64,000 nt of DNA, taken from Sulfitobacter sp043557345. GTDB lineage: Bacteria > Pseudomonadota > Alphaproteobacteria > Rhodobacterales > Rhodobacteraceae. Position 1 is the stretch's first letter, and the number at the start of each line of letters is the position of its first letter. Made by a program: the position numbers and the translations under genes. Location of the stretch: the NCBI RefSeq assembly GCF_043557345.1, contig NZ_JBIFFV010000006.1, positions 1-64,000 on the forward strand, in the 5' to 3' direction. The notes below the pieces were generated by a model. It was given only the letters and a program-made list of their open reading frames with translations, ran no database searches and was not told the origin of the DNA. This document shows positions 34,818-46,137 of this stretch, in pieces.

Positions 34818-35269
34818 CACCGGCGGCCCTCGCCGCGCTCCACGCTGCGGCCTTCACCCAAGACAGGCCGTGGCAAGAGGCGGAGTTCGCAAGCCTGCTC
34901 GATAGCCCCTTCGTGCGCCTTTTCACCCGCCCCGGCGGCTTTGCCCTGACCCGCACCATCGCGGGCGAATCCGAATTGCTGACCCTTGCCGTGGACCCTG
35001 CGCAGCAGCGCCGGGGGCTGGGCCGGGCCCTGCTGCGCGACTGGCTGGCCGCCCTGCCCGCCGACTGCGAAAGCGCCTTTCTCGAAGTCGCCGCCGACAA
35101 TCTGCCCGCCCGCGGGCTCTATGCGGATCAAGGCTTTGCCCAAATCGCCACCCGCCGTGCCTATTACGCGCGCAGCGGCGCCCCGCCCGTGGATGCCTGC
35201 ATCCTGCAACGCATCTTGACCCATGGTCACGCTGGCGATCCGGGCGGCTTGCCCTCAAAAAGCGGTTGA
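34814..35269 (+). CDS. rimI: Ribosomal-protein-alanine N-acetyltransferase RimI-like
   Basis: A 151-residue GNAT-fold protein: LTLAVDPAQQRRGLGRALLRDWL is the acetyl-CoA loop and AFLEVAADNLPARGLYADQGF the C-terminal family mark. It starts with GTG inside the last codon of tsaB (4-base overlap). The gene position next to tsaB supports RimI rather than another GNAT enzyme. The N-terminal part is short compared with RimI of E. coli. Confidence 0.88.
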   Translation: MTPAALAALHAAAFTQDRPWQEAEFASLLDSPFVRLFTRPGGFALTRTIAGESELLTLAVDPAQQRRGLGRALLRDWLAALPADCESAFLEVAADNLPARGLYADQGFAQIATRRAYYARSGAPPVDACILQRILTHGHAGDPGGLPSKSG

Positions 35270-35376
35270 CCCTACCCCCCGCCTGCGCCCTAGATTATAC
35301 CTGATCACATGATCCACAAACGCCGTGGCGGCAGCATCTGATTGACCGCCCGACACCACAACCCGGGAGACACCAA

Positions 35377-36378
35377 ATGACCCTCATGACGAAATTCCTC
35401 GGCGCTGCTGCGGGCCTCGCGCTCACCGCCGGCGCGGCGGCAGCCGAACCGGCGCTGATCTTCGACCTCGGCGGTAAGTTCGACAAGAGCTTCAACGAAG
35501 CGGCCTTCAACGGTGCCTCCCGCTGGGCCGAAGAAACCGGCGGCAAATTCGCCGAGATCGAAATGCAGTCCGAAGCGCAGCGTGAGCAGGCTCTGCGCCG
35601 CTTCGCCGAATCCGGTGCCAACCCGATCATCACCATGGGCTTCGCCATGGCCGATCCGCTGGCGACCGTCGCACCCGACTACCCCGACACCAAGTTCGCC
35701 GTGATCGACGTGAACTGGCTCGACCTGCCCAACGTGCGTCAGGTCAGCTTTGCCGAACATGAGGGGTCCTACCTCGTCGGTGTCATGGCGGCGATGGCCT
35801 CTGAGAGCAACACCGTGGGCTTCGTCGGTGGCATGGACGTGCCGCTCATCCGTCACTTCGGCTGCGGCTATGCCCAAGGCGTCAAGGCGACGAACCCCGA
35901 CGCCACCGTCATCGCCAACATGACCGGCACGACCCCCGCCGCCTGGAACGACCCGGTGAAGGGCTCCGAGATCACCAAGGCGCAGATCAACCAAGGCGCT
36001 GACGTGGTCTATGCCGCGGCGGGCGGCACCGGCGTGGGCGTGCTGCAAACCGCTGCCGACGAGGGCATCCTGTCGATCGGCGTGGACAGCAACCAGAACC
36101 ACCTGCACCCGGGCAAGGTTCTGACTTCCATGCTGAAACGCGTCGATGTCGCCGTCTATGACGCGATGATGGCGGGCGAAGACCTTGAAGTCGGCGAAGT
36201 CGTGACCCTCGGCTTGGCCGAAGAAGGTGTCGGCGTTGCCATCGACGAACATAACCAAGAGCTTGTCACCGAAGAGATGAAGGCCGCTGTCGACGAAGCG
36301 CGCCAGAAGATCATCGACGGCGAGATCAAAGTGGTTTCCTACTATGAGAACGACAGCTGCCCGGCACTGGACTTCTGA
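35377..36378 (+). CDS. BMP family ABC transporter substrate-binding protein
   Basis: The 333-residue periplasmic protein has a signal peptide (FLGAAAGLALTAGAAAAEP) and the BMP/PnrA-like fold: GGKFDKSFNEAAFNGASRWAEE, ITMGFAMADPLATVAPDYPDTKFAVID, GFVGGMDVPLIRHFGCGYAQGVK, VVYAAAGGTGVGVLQTA. Members bind purine nucleosides, so nucleoside import is likely. It leads the importer operon and is separated from the ATPase gene by a strong hairpin that would raise its relative expression. Confidence 0.93.
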   Translation: MTLMTKFLGAAAGLALTAGAAAAEPALIFDLGGKFDKSFNEAAFNGASRWAEETGGKFAEIEMQSEAQREQALRRFAESGANPIITMGFAMADPLATVAPDYPDTKFAVIDVNWLDLPNVRQVSFAEHEGSYLVGVMAAMASESNTVGFVGGMDVPLIRHFGCGYAQGVKATNPDATVIANMTGTTPAAWNDPVKGSEITKAQINQGADVVYAAAGGTGVGVLQTAADEGILSIGVDSNQNHLHPGKVLTSMLKRVDVAVYDAMMAGEDLEVGEVVTLGLAEEGVGVAIDEHNQELVTEEMKAAVDEARQKIIDGEIKVVSYYENDSCPALDF

Positions 36379-36404
36379 GCCCGATTTATCCACAATCGAC
36401 CCTC

Positions 36405-36437
36405 GGGGCCGCGCCGATCATCGGCGCGGCCCCTTTT
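36405..36437 (+). terminator. Hairpin between binding protein and transporter genes
   Basis: A perfect 14-base stem (GGGGCCGCGCCGAT with ATCGGCGCGGCCCC) is followed by TTTT. It probably ends part of the transcripts after the substrate-binding gene. Confidence 0.85.
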
Positions 36438-36514
36438 AAAACCCCACAGCGTGACCGGGGCAGAGATGGACCAACGCCAGACCAAGGGCTGCCATGCCCG
36501 CAGGACCTTTTGAC

Positions 36515-38116
<1,602 letters not shown>

Positions 38117-38117
38117 G

Positions 38118-39254
38118 ATGGACGTGATGCCGAAATGGGCCGAGGTGATCCTCGTGCCGCTGATCTCTTTGCTGCTAGCCGCCGTGCTCTCGGCGCTGGT
38201 CATCCTTTCGATCGGTGAAGACCCGGTCGCCGCCGTGAACCTGATGGTCAAAGGCGCGCTCGGCTCGACCTATGGCTGGGGCTACACGCTCTATTACGCC
38301 ACCAACTTCATCTTCACCGGCCTCGCCGTCGCCGTGGCCTTTCACGCGCGGCTCTTTAACATCGGCGGTGAGGGTCAGGCGATGCTGGGCGGCTTGGGCG
38401 TGGCCTTGGCCGCGCTCTACATTCCCTGGCCGCATTGGACGCTGGCGCTGATCGGCTGTGGCGTCATGGCCGGCCTTCTGGGCGCGGTCTGGGCGGCGAT
38501 CCCGGGCTGGCTACAGGCCAAGCGCGGCTCTCACGTCGTGATCACCACGATCATGTTCAACTTCATCGCCGCGGCACTGCTGAACTACGTTCTGGTGAAC
38601 CTGATGCGCCCGCCCGGCAGCATGGACCCCGCGAGCGCCCGCTTCCCCGAGGCCGTGCATCTGCCGACCCTGCATGAGTTGCTGGCCCCCCTTGGCATCG
38701 CCTTCTCCAAATCCGCACCCGCCAACGTCTCGCTGCTGGTGGCCGTCGGCGCCTGCGTGGCGATCTGGATGCTGATCTGGCGCACCCGTCTGGGCTATGA
38801 AATCCGCGCCTACGGCCATTCGCAGCCGGCGGCGCGATACGCTGGCATTTCGCCCGTGCGCATCACCATGATCACCATGATCATCTCGGGCGCGCTGGCG
38901 GGGCTGATGGCGATCAACAACGTCATGGGCGAAAGCGAACGTCTGGTACTGAACGCGACCGAGGGCGCGGGCTTCATCGGCATCGCCGTGGCGCTGATGG
39001 GCCGCTCGCACCCCGTGGGCGTCTTCCTTGCCGCCCTGTTGTTCGGCTTCCTCTACCAGGGCGGCGCGGAACTGGCGCTCTGGACCTCGATCCCGCGCGA
39101 GCTGATCGTCGTGATCCAGGCGCTCGTGATCCTCTTCACCGGCGCGCTCGACAACATGGTGCGGATGCCGCTGGAGCGTCTCTTCTTGATGTTCCGCCGC
39201 CCCGGCCCGCCCAAACCCGGCCCCCGCAGCGCCCAGTCGGAGAGCGCGGAATGA
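38118..39254 (+). CDS. ABC transporter permease (nucleoside importer, YufP-like)
   Basis: A 378-residue membrane protein with about ten helices. It belongs to the BPD_transp_2 group; FTGLAVAVAFHARLFNIGGEGQAMLGGLG is the typical permease signature and the GMVIGSV-like coupling region is seen near GEGAGFIGIAVALMGRSHPVGV. The short cytoplasmic tail is Pro-rich. It starts one base after the ATPase gene and is followed by a second permease; together they make the channel. Confidence 0.92.
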   Translation: MDVMPKWAEVILVPLISLLLAAVLSALVILSIGEDPVAAVNLMVKGALGSTYGWGYTLYYATNFIFTGLAVAVAFHARLFNIGGEGQAMLGGLGVALAALYIPWPHWTLALIGCGVMAGLLGAVWAAIPGWLQAKRGSHVVITTIMFNFIAAALLNYVLVNLMRPPGSMDPASARFPEAVHLPTLHELLAPLGIAFSKSAPANVSLLVAVGACVAIWMLIWRTRLGYEIRAYGHSQPAARYAGISPVRITMITMIISGALAGLMAINNVMGESERLVLNATEGAGFIGIAVALMGRSHPVGVFLAALLFGFLYQGGAELALWTSIPRELIVVIQALVILFTGALDNMVRMPLERLFLMFRRPGPPKPGPRSAQSESAE

Positions 39255-39289
39255 GCCCCTATACCCCCCTGAGAAAGCGGGTCTGACCT

Positions 39290-40258
39290 ATGGACTACAT
39301 CACGCTCATCCAATTGCTCGACAGCACCGTGCGGCTTGCCACGCCGCTGCTTCTGGCCTGTCTTGCCGGTCTCTTTTCCGAACGCGCGGGCGTCTTCGAC
39401 ATCGGGCTCGAGGGAAAGATGCTGGCTGCGGCCTTCTTCTCGGCGGCGCTGGCGTCGATCACCGGCTCGGTCTGGATCGGTCTCGCGGCGGGCATCGCCT
39501 CCTCGCTGGCGCTCAGCGCCGTGCATGGCCTCGCCTCGATCACCTTCCGCGGCAACCAGCTGATTTCCGGCGTGGCGATCAACTTCCTCGCCGCGGGCAT
39601 GACCGTGCTGATCGCGCAGGACTGGTTCGCCCAGGGCGGCCGCACGCCCTCGCTCTTTGGCGGCGCGCGGTTCGAGCCGATCACCCTGCCCTTCGCTGAG
39701 GAGATGGAGAGCGTGCCCGTCATCGGCCCGCTCTACGAAGAGCTGATCTCCGGCCATTCGATCCTCGTCTATGCCGCTTTCCTCGCAGTGCCGCTGACAT
39801 GGTGGATCCTGTTCCGCACCCGCTTCGGCCTGCGCCTGCGCGCCGTGGGTGAGAACCCCGCCGCCGTCGACACCGCCGGTGTCTCGGTCGTGGGTCTGCG
39901 CTATGCCGCCGTGGCCATTGCGGGGCTGCTCTGCGGCGTGGCGGGCGCCTATCTCAGCACCGCGCTACAGGCGGGTTTCGTCAAGGACATGTCCGCAGGC
40001 CGCGGCTTCATCGCGCTGGCGGCACTCATCTTCGCCAAATGGCGGCCTTGGTACGCGCTTTGGGCCACGCTGCTCTTCGGCCTTTTCGGGGCGCTGGAAA
40101 CCCGGCCTGACGTGATCCAGTCGGTCATCGGCATCAAGGTGCAGGGCCAGCTTCTGGGTGCCCTGCCCTACCTGATGACCGTGGTGATCCTCGCCGGTTT
40201 TGTCGGAAAAGCGATCCCGCCGCGCGCGGGTGGCGAGCCCTATGTGAAAGAACGCTGA
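39290..40258 (+). CDS. ABC transporter permease (nucleoside importer, YufQ-like)
   Basis: The 322-residue partner permease has ~8-10 helices, with RLATPLLLACLAGLFSERAGVFDIGLEGKMLAAAF as the conserved start and SAGRGFIALAALIFAKWRPWYAL as the coupling element. It forms the heteromeric channel with the preceding permease. It is the last gene of the importer operon; a hairpin (40267-40292) follows without a clear T run. Confidence 0.92.
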   Translation: MDYITLIQLLDSTVRLATPLLLACLAGLFSERAGVFDIGLEGKMLAAAFFSAALASITGSVWIGLAAGIASSLALSAVHGLASITFRGNQLISGVAINFLAAGMTVLIAQDWFAQGGRTPSLFGGARFEPITLPFAEEMESVPVIGPLYEELISGHSILVYAAFLAVPLTWWILFRTRFGLRLRAVGENPAAVDTAGVSVVGLRYAAVAIAGLLCGVAGAYLSTALQAGFVKDMSAGRGFIALAALIFAKWRPWYALWATLLFGLFGALETRPDVIQSVIGIKVQGQLLGALPYLMTVVILAGFVGKAIPPRAGGEPYVKER

Positions 40259-40372
40259 CACTTCCTTCCGGCCCTTGCACCCGAGGGCCGGATCGGCGCA
40301 ACCTGTCAAAGTCGTCGCCTCACCGCGACAAGCTATGTTGAACTGCGCCGCCGTTCGGGGCTAGGAAACGTC

Positions 40373-41287
40373 ATGCAAATCTACCTGCCCATTGCCGAAG
40401 TATCGGTCAACGCCTTCCTCCTTTTGGGGCTGGGCGGCATCGTGGGCATCCTGTCGGGCATGTTCGGCGTCGGCGGCGGCTTTCTGATCACGCCGCTGCT
40501 GTTCTTTGTCGGCATCCCGCCCGCCGTGGCGGTGGCGACTTCGACCAATCAGATCGTGGCCTCCTCCTTCTCGGCGCTTCTGGCGCATCTCAAGCGGAAG
40601 ACGGTCGATTTCCGAATGGGCTGGGTTCTGCTGGCCGGGGGGCTGATCGGCTCCGGCATCGGCATGTTCATCTTCAACTACCTGAAATCGCTTGGCCAAG
40701 TCGATCTGCTGGTGACGCTTTGCTATGTCGTCTTCCTTGGCATCATCGGCGGGCTGATGTTCGTGGAATCGCTCCGCGCCATCCGCCGCACCCGCAAGGG
40801 GGGCCGGGTCAAACGCAAGAAGCACTATTGGGTACATGGGCTGCCGTTTAAAATCCGCTTTCGGGTTTCGGGCCTTTATATCTCGGTGATCCCGCCGGTG
40901 CTGGTGGGCGCGGCGGTCGGGATGCTCTCGGCGATCATGGGCGTGGGCGGCGGTTTCATCATGGTGCCCGCGATGATCTACCTGCTCGGCATGCCGACCA
41001 AAGTCGTCATCGGCACCTCGCTGTTGCAGATCATCTTCGTCACCGGCTTCACCACGATGCTCCATGCCACCACCAACCAGACGGTCGACATCGTGCTGGC
41101 AGTGCTCCTGCTGGTGGGCGGCGTGTTGGGCGCGCAGGTGGGGACGCGGATCGGCGTGCGGATGCAGGCCGAACAGCTGCGCATCCTGCTGGCGGTGCTG
41201 GTCTTGGCGGTCTGCGGCAAGCTGGCGCTCGACCTTCTGCTGGAACCTGCGGAACTCTATTCTCTCAGTCCGGTGGCCGCGGAATGA
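40373..41287 (+). CDS. TSUP family anion exporter (TauE/SafE type)
   Basis: This 304-residue membrane protein of the TauE/SafE (TSUP) family has two homologous halves, each starting with the motif GGIVGILSGMFGVGGGFLITPLLFFVGIPP and VGAAVGMLSAIMGVGGGFIMVPAMIYLLGMP. About eight helices are visible. Members export sulfite, sulfonates or other organic anions. The 4-base overlap with the next gene and the pairing with a TIGR02186 protein suggest a joint role. Confidence 0.93.
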   Translation: MQIYLPIAEVSVNAFLLLGLGGIVGILSGMFGVGGGFLITPLLFFVGIPPAVAVATSTNQIVASSFSALLAHLKRKTVDFRMGWVLLAGGLIGSGIGMFIFNYLKSLGQVDLLVTLCYVVFLGIIGGLMFVESLRAIRRTRKGGRVKRKKHYWVHGLPFKIRFRVSGLYISVIPPVLVGAAVGMLSAIMGVGGGFIMVPAMIYLLGMPTKVVIGTSLLQIIFVTGFTTMLHATTNQTVDIVLAVLLLVGGVLGAQVGTRIGVRMQAEQLRILLAVLVLAVCGKLALDLLLEPAELYSLSPVAAE

Positions 41288-42051
41288 TGCGCGCCGTGAT
41301 CGCCTTTCTCGGCCTGTGTTTCACGGCCCTGACCGCCATGGCGGAAGAGGAAATCGTGCTTGGTCTCAGCCAGGCCGAAGTCTCCATCACCACCAATTTC
41401 GACGGGTCCGAGATCCTTGTCTACGGGGCCGTGAAACGCGAAGCGCCGATCCCCGAGGGCGCGCCGCTCGAAGTTGTCATCACCGTCTCTGGCCCATCGG
41501 CCCCGGTCATGGTGCGCCGGAAAGAGCGGCGTTTTGGCATCTGGGTGAACACCGCCGCGGTTGAGGTCGACCGCGCGCCAAGCTTCTACGCCGTCGTCAC
41601 CTCCGGCCCGCTGGCCGAGGTGCTCAAACGCATCGAAGACCTGCGCCACCGCATCTCCATCCCCCGCGCCATCCGGTCGGTCGGCGCCCCGATGGAGATC
41701 GCGGACCCCACCCAGTTCACCGACGCGCTGATCCGCGTGCGGAAAGATGCCAACCTGTACCAAGTCATCGAAGACGGGGTGAAGGTGGATGAGCAAACCC
41801 TCTTCCGCGCCGCCGTCGCCCTGCCCGCCTCGCTCACCGAAGGGGCCTATGACACGCGGATTTTCCTCACGCGCGGCGGCGATGTGGTGGCGCAATATGA
41901 GACGATCATCGACGTGCGCAAGGTCGGGATGGAGCGTTGGCTGTTCAACCTCGCCCATCAGCAGGCGTTTCTCTACGGGCTGCTATCGCTCTTCATTGCG
42001 GTTGCCGCGGGCTGGGGCGCCTCTGCTGTCTTTGGGTTGCTGCGCCGCTAA
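41284..42051 (+). CDS. TIGR02186 family periplasmic protein with C-terminal anchor
   Basis: The 255-residue product has a signal peptide (MMRAVIAFLGLCFTALTAMA, then EEEIVLGLSQ), a beta-rich periplasmic domain and a C-terminal membrane helix (FLYGLLSLFIAVAAGWGASAVFGLL). The sequence EEIVLGLSQAEVSITTNFDGSEILVYGAV matches the TIGR02186 conserved family that is found beside TSUP exporters. Function is unknown; it may assist the transporter. It overlaps the TSUP gene by 4 bases and its stop overlaps that of the convergent helicase gene. Confidence 0.85.
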   Translation: MMRAVIAFLGLCFTALTAMAEEEIVLGLSQAEVSITTNFDGSEILVYGAVKREAPIPEGAPLEVVITVSGPSAPVMVRRKERRFGIWVNTAAVEVDRAPSFYAVVTSGPLAEVLKRIEDLRHRISIPRAIRSVGAPMEIADPTQFTDALIRVRKDANLYQVIEDGVKVDEQTLFRAAVALPASLTEGAYDTRIFLTRGGDVVAQYETIIDVRKVGMERWLFNLAHQQAFLYGLLSLFIAVAAGWGASAVFGLLRR

Positions 42052-43586
42052 GCCGCGCCATCCTCGGTCGCCTCAAGCGTCAGCGCCGCCGCGGGCGCCG
42101 CCCGCAGATCATCCACACGCAGCGGCCCCGACGGCTTGCTGAGCCGGTTGCGCACCACCCAGATCAGCCGCTCCTGCGCGCGGGTGATGGCGACGTAAGC
42201 CAGCCGTTTCCACAGCGGTTGCCCGGCCTCAGACCGCCCCATCCGCGCGGCGGCATAGAGATCGGGCGCGAAGACCTGCACGTTCTCCCACTGGCTGCCC
42301 TGCGCCTTGTGGATCGTCACCGCCGCCCCATGCAGGAAAGTCGCCCCCATACGTGCGGCGAAGGGGATAAAGGGTTCCTCCTCATCCGGCTTCTCGATCT
42401 TCACGATCGAGGCGGCACTCACCTGCGGGTCTTCGGCCCCGATCACATGCAAGCGGCTGAAGCCGGGCTTTCGCCCCTCGCCCAGATAGACCACCTGCGC
42501 GCCCTTGATCAGGCCGCGCGCCTCAAGGTCCAGCCGTTTCTTGCGGTGTTTCAGCGGCAGTTCGATCCCGTCGCAGATCAGCGGCTCGCCCGCCAGCAAC
42601 GCATCTTCGGGCGCGCCATGCACGGCGCGAAAGGCGTTGATCAGCCGGATGCGCGTCGCGTTGCGCCAGACCAGCACCGGGCTGCGCGCCATCAAGTCCA
42701 CCTCAACCCGCTGGCCCCAGACCACCCGGTCATCTTTCCGCGCCGCCTCCTCGACCATACGCTCGAAATCGTAGAACTCGAGCTGCGGATCGGCCAACGC
42801 ATGGGCCAAGTCGAGGATCGGATTATCTGCCTCCTGCCGGTGAATGCGGTTGAGGTTCAACACCCGCTTCTCGGGCAGTTTCTCGAAAACCATGGTCCCC
42901 GACTGCCCCACCGGCGCCAACTGCGCCGGATCGCCGAACAACAAGAGCGTCGGGAAAATCTCCTTGAGATCCTCGAACTGCTTATCGTCCAGCATCGAGC
43001 TTTCATCGACAAAGCCGATGTCCAAAGGCTCCTCGCGCCGTTTCCAGCCGGTGATGAAATCGCTGCCGCGCAGCCCCGCCGCGGCCAGCGCCCCGGGCAC
43101 GGACTTGTTGCCCGCAAAAAACGCCGCCGCCCGGTCAAGCGCCTGTTCGCTCAAGCCCTCGATCTCGGGCTTATCGCCATTGCCGGTCAGCCATTCGGCG
43201 ATGCGCTCGTACTCGGGGTGATAGACCGGCGTGTAGAGGATGCGGTGGATCGTCGTCGCCGGCACCCCGCGCAGGCGCAGCACGCTTGCAGCCTTGTTGG
43301 TGGGCGCGAGGATCGCCAAGCTGCGCTTCTCGCGCTTCTTGCGCGATTCGTAGTCGCCCGAGACGATCTCGACCCCCGCCGCCTCCAGCGCGCGGTAAAG
43401 CTCGGCCAGCAGCAGGGTCTTGCCCGATCCGGCCTTCCCGGTCACCGCCATCACCTGATCCGGCCCGCCCGCAGGCGGCATCAAAAGCGAGTCGTCCAGA
43501 CCAATGCCCGCCGAGCGCAGCATATCGGCCACCTTGTCATGGGCAGCGGCTTGGTCATCGGAATAGGTGAGCGCGGTAGATGTCAT
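42048..43586 (-). CDS. RecD-like DNA helicase / AAA ATPase
   Basis: A 512-residue superfamily I helicase-like protein. Walker A is MAVTGKAGSGKTLLLAEL (around residues 47-62), then motif Ia APTNKAASVL, the DEAx equivalent IGFVDESSMLDD, motif III LLFGDPAQLAPVG and the UvrD_C_2 C-terminal box GAAVTIHKAQGSQWENV ... AYVAITRAQERLIWV. This is the layout of RecD-type/ATP-dependent exonuclease helicase-like proteins of Alphaproteobacteria. No nuclease domain is present. It is monocistronic and convergent with the TIGR02186 gene. Role: probably DNA repair or recombination. Confidence 0.92.
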   Translation of the reverse strand: MTSTALTYSDDQAAAHDKVADMLRSAGIGLDDSLLMPPAGGPDQVMAVTGKAGSGKTLLLAELYRALEAAGVEIVSGDYESRKKREKRSLAILAPTNKAASVLRLRGVPATTIHRILYTPVYHPEYERIAEWLTGNGDKPEIEGLSEQALDRAAAFFAGNKSVPGALAAAGLRGSDFITGWKRREEPLDIGFVDESSMLDDKQFEDLKEIFPTLLLFGDPAQLAPVGQSGTMVFEKLPEKRVLNLNRIHRQEADNPILDLAHALADPQLEFYDFERMVEEAARKDDRVVWGQRVEVDLMARSPVLVWRNATRIRLINAFRAVHGAPEDALLAGEPLICDGIELPLKHRKKRLDLEARGLIKGAQVVYLGEGRKPGFSRLHVIGAEDPQVSAASIVKIEKPDEEEPFIPFAARMGATFLHGAAVTIHKAQGSQWENVQVFAPDLYAAARMGRSEAGQPLWKRLAYVAITRAQERLIWVVRNRLSKPSGPLRVDDLRAAPAAALTLEATEDGAA

Positions 43587-43666
43587 TGGGCGACCCTAAA
43601 TGAGCCCCGCGCCGGGGGCCAGATGGCTTTGCCCCGCCCGCCTGCAATTCATGTGGATTATCCGCC

Positions 43667-44386
43667 TCAGACAACGATGAGCCCCCGGCTGAGTGCACGG
43701 GCGACAGCATGTGTGGTGTTGGATGCCCCCAGTTTGAAGCGGGCGCTTTCCACATAGGCCCGCAGCGTATGCTCCGAGATCGACAGACGGTCGGCCACCT
43801 GCGCGCGGCTATAGCCCACCGCCAGCAGGGTCATCGCATCCACCTCGCGCGGAGAGAGCGCCTGCACGGCACCCGGCGCCCGCTCCGGAGCCAACGCCAG
43901 CGCCTTTTCATTGAAGCAATGTGCCGCCCAGATCAAATCGCGCCGGTGCCGCGCGGTGAAAGCGGCCCAAACCCGATCGGTGCAACTGTGGTTCGTGGTG
44001 AAAAGCGCGAATTGCCCATGCGGCCCCCGGATCGGAACCGAGAACCCCTGATCGCCGACCCCATGGTCCAAAGCATCCCGGCGAAACTGCCGCGCCGCGC
44101 GCGAGGACCAATCGAGGTCTTTCCAATCCACCGGCTCGAACCGGCGATAGCAGCCTGCGACCACGGGATCGATGCGCAGGTAGTTATGCGCCTGATAGCG
44201 CTCAGACCAGAGCGCGCCATAGGTGCCGCAGCCATATTGCACCCCCGCCGTGTCGACCCAGTGATAGACGACGTGCAAAATGCCATAGTGATCGCGCAGG
44301 TCTTTGCAGGCCTGCCCAAGGGCGGGCTGGCCATCAGCCTGCGCCAGCCTTTCCCAAATCCGTTCCAGATGCGGCTCTATCCTCAT
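43667..44386 (-). CDS. LuxR-type quorum-sensing regulator
   Basis: This 239-residue protein has an N-terminal autoinducer-binding domain and a C-terminal LuxR/GerE HTH (LSPREVDAMTLLAVGYSRAQVADRLSISEHTLRAYVESARFKL). In the sensor domain several typical positions can be seen: W, Y and D around YLRIDPVV, the W in DWKDLDW, and GFSVPIRGPHGQFALF. It probably binds an acyl-homoserine lactone or similar. No luxI gene lies in this window, so it may be a solo. The upstream small gene overlaps it by 53 bases. Confidence 0.9.
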   Translation of the reverse strand: MRIEPHLERIWERLAQADGQPALGQACKDLRDHYGILHVVYHWVDTAGVQYGCGTYGALWSERYQAHNYLRIDPVVAGCYRRFEPVDWKDLDWSSRAARQFRRDALDHGVGDQGFSVPIRGPHGQFALFTTNHSCTDRVWAAFTARHRRDLIWAAHCFNEKALALAPERAPGAVQALSPREVDAMTLLAVGYSRAQVADRLSISEHTLRAYVESARFKLGASNTTHAVARALSRGLIVV

Positions 44387-44540
44387 GCGTCCGGCCCACG
44401 GCCCTTTCGCGTTGCAAGGACATCTCAGCCAAAGCGATCAGCGCCGCGTCGTCCAACTGTTCCGCCGTGCGCGGCAGTTGGTTCGCCATGGCAAACGCCC
44501 TGAGATCGGCCAAAACGTCCAATATCCAATCATCTCGCAT
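44334..44540 (-). CDS. Small conserved protein overlapping the LuxR gene
   Basis: The 68-residue product starts MRDDWILDVLADLRAFAMAN and has a helical pattern with QLPRTAEQLDDAALIALAEM. Short proteins with this MRDDWILDVLADL start appear to recur beside LuxR-type regulators in Roseobacters. It overlaps the regulator gene by 53 bases in another frame, which indicates coupled expression and possibly an accessory or antagonist role. No membrane or signal segment is present. Confidence 0.72.
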   Translation of the reverse strand: MRDDWILDVLADLRAFAMANQLPRTAEQLDDAALIALAEMSLQRERAVGRTHEDRAASGTDLGKAGAG

Positions 44541-44677
44541 GAGGGTCGCCCAGCTTTGGTTAATGGCAGATTAATACAACCATAGCATGTACGAAATTTT
44601 GCACCATCCGCGCTTTCTGCCCCCCCATAAATGGCGGGGTTTCGGGCGCTAAGCCGCTGTTTCTAAAGGGCGCCACG

Positions 44678-44707
44678 CAAAACCCCCGCAGCCGAAGCCA
44701 CGGGGGT
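44678..44707 (-). terminator. Terminator after ccr
   Basis: ACCCCCG (44682-44688) pairs with CGGGGGT (44701-44707); on the minus strand it is followed by TTTTG. It stands 25 bases after the ccr stop codon. Confidence 0.75.
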
Positions 44708-44731
44708 CTCATCTTTGCCAAAAAGTGACGC

Positions 44732-46012
<1,281 letters not shown>

Positions 46013-46137
46013 GTGGGCCTCCTGCCGGTGATCGGTGTCTACAAGGTCTGTGCCGCACCGCAGAATCGCGGCGGCTCCCTTTCGGGATATGATCCACCGC
46101 GCAACAATGCAACCCCTAGATGCCGACGTTTGTAATT

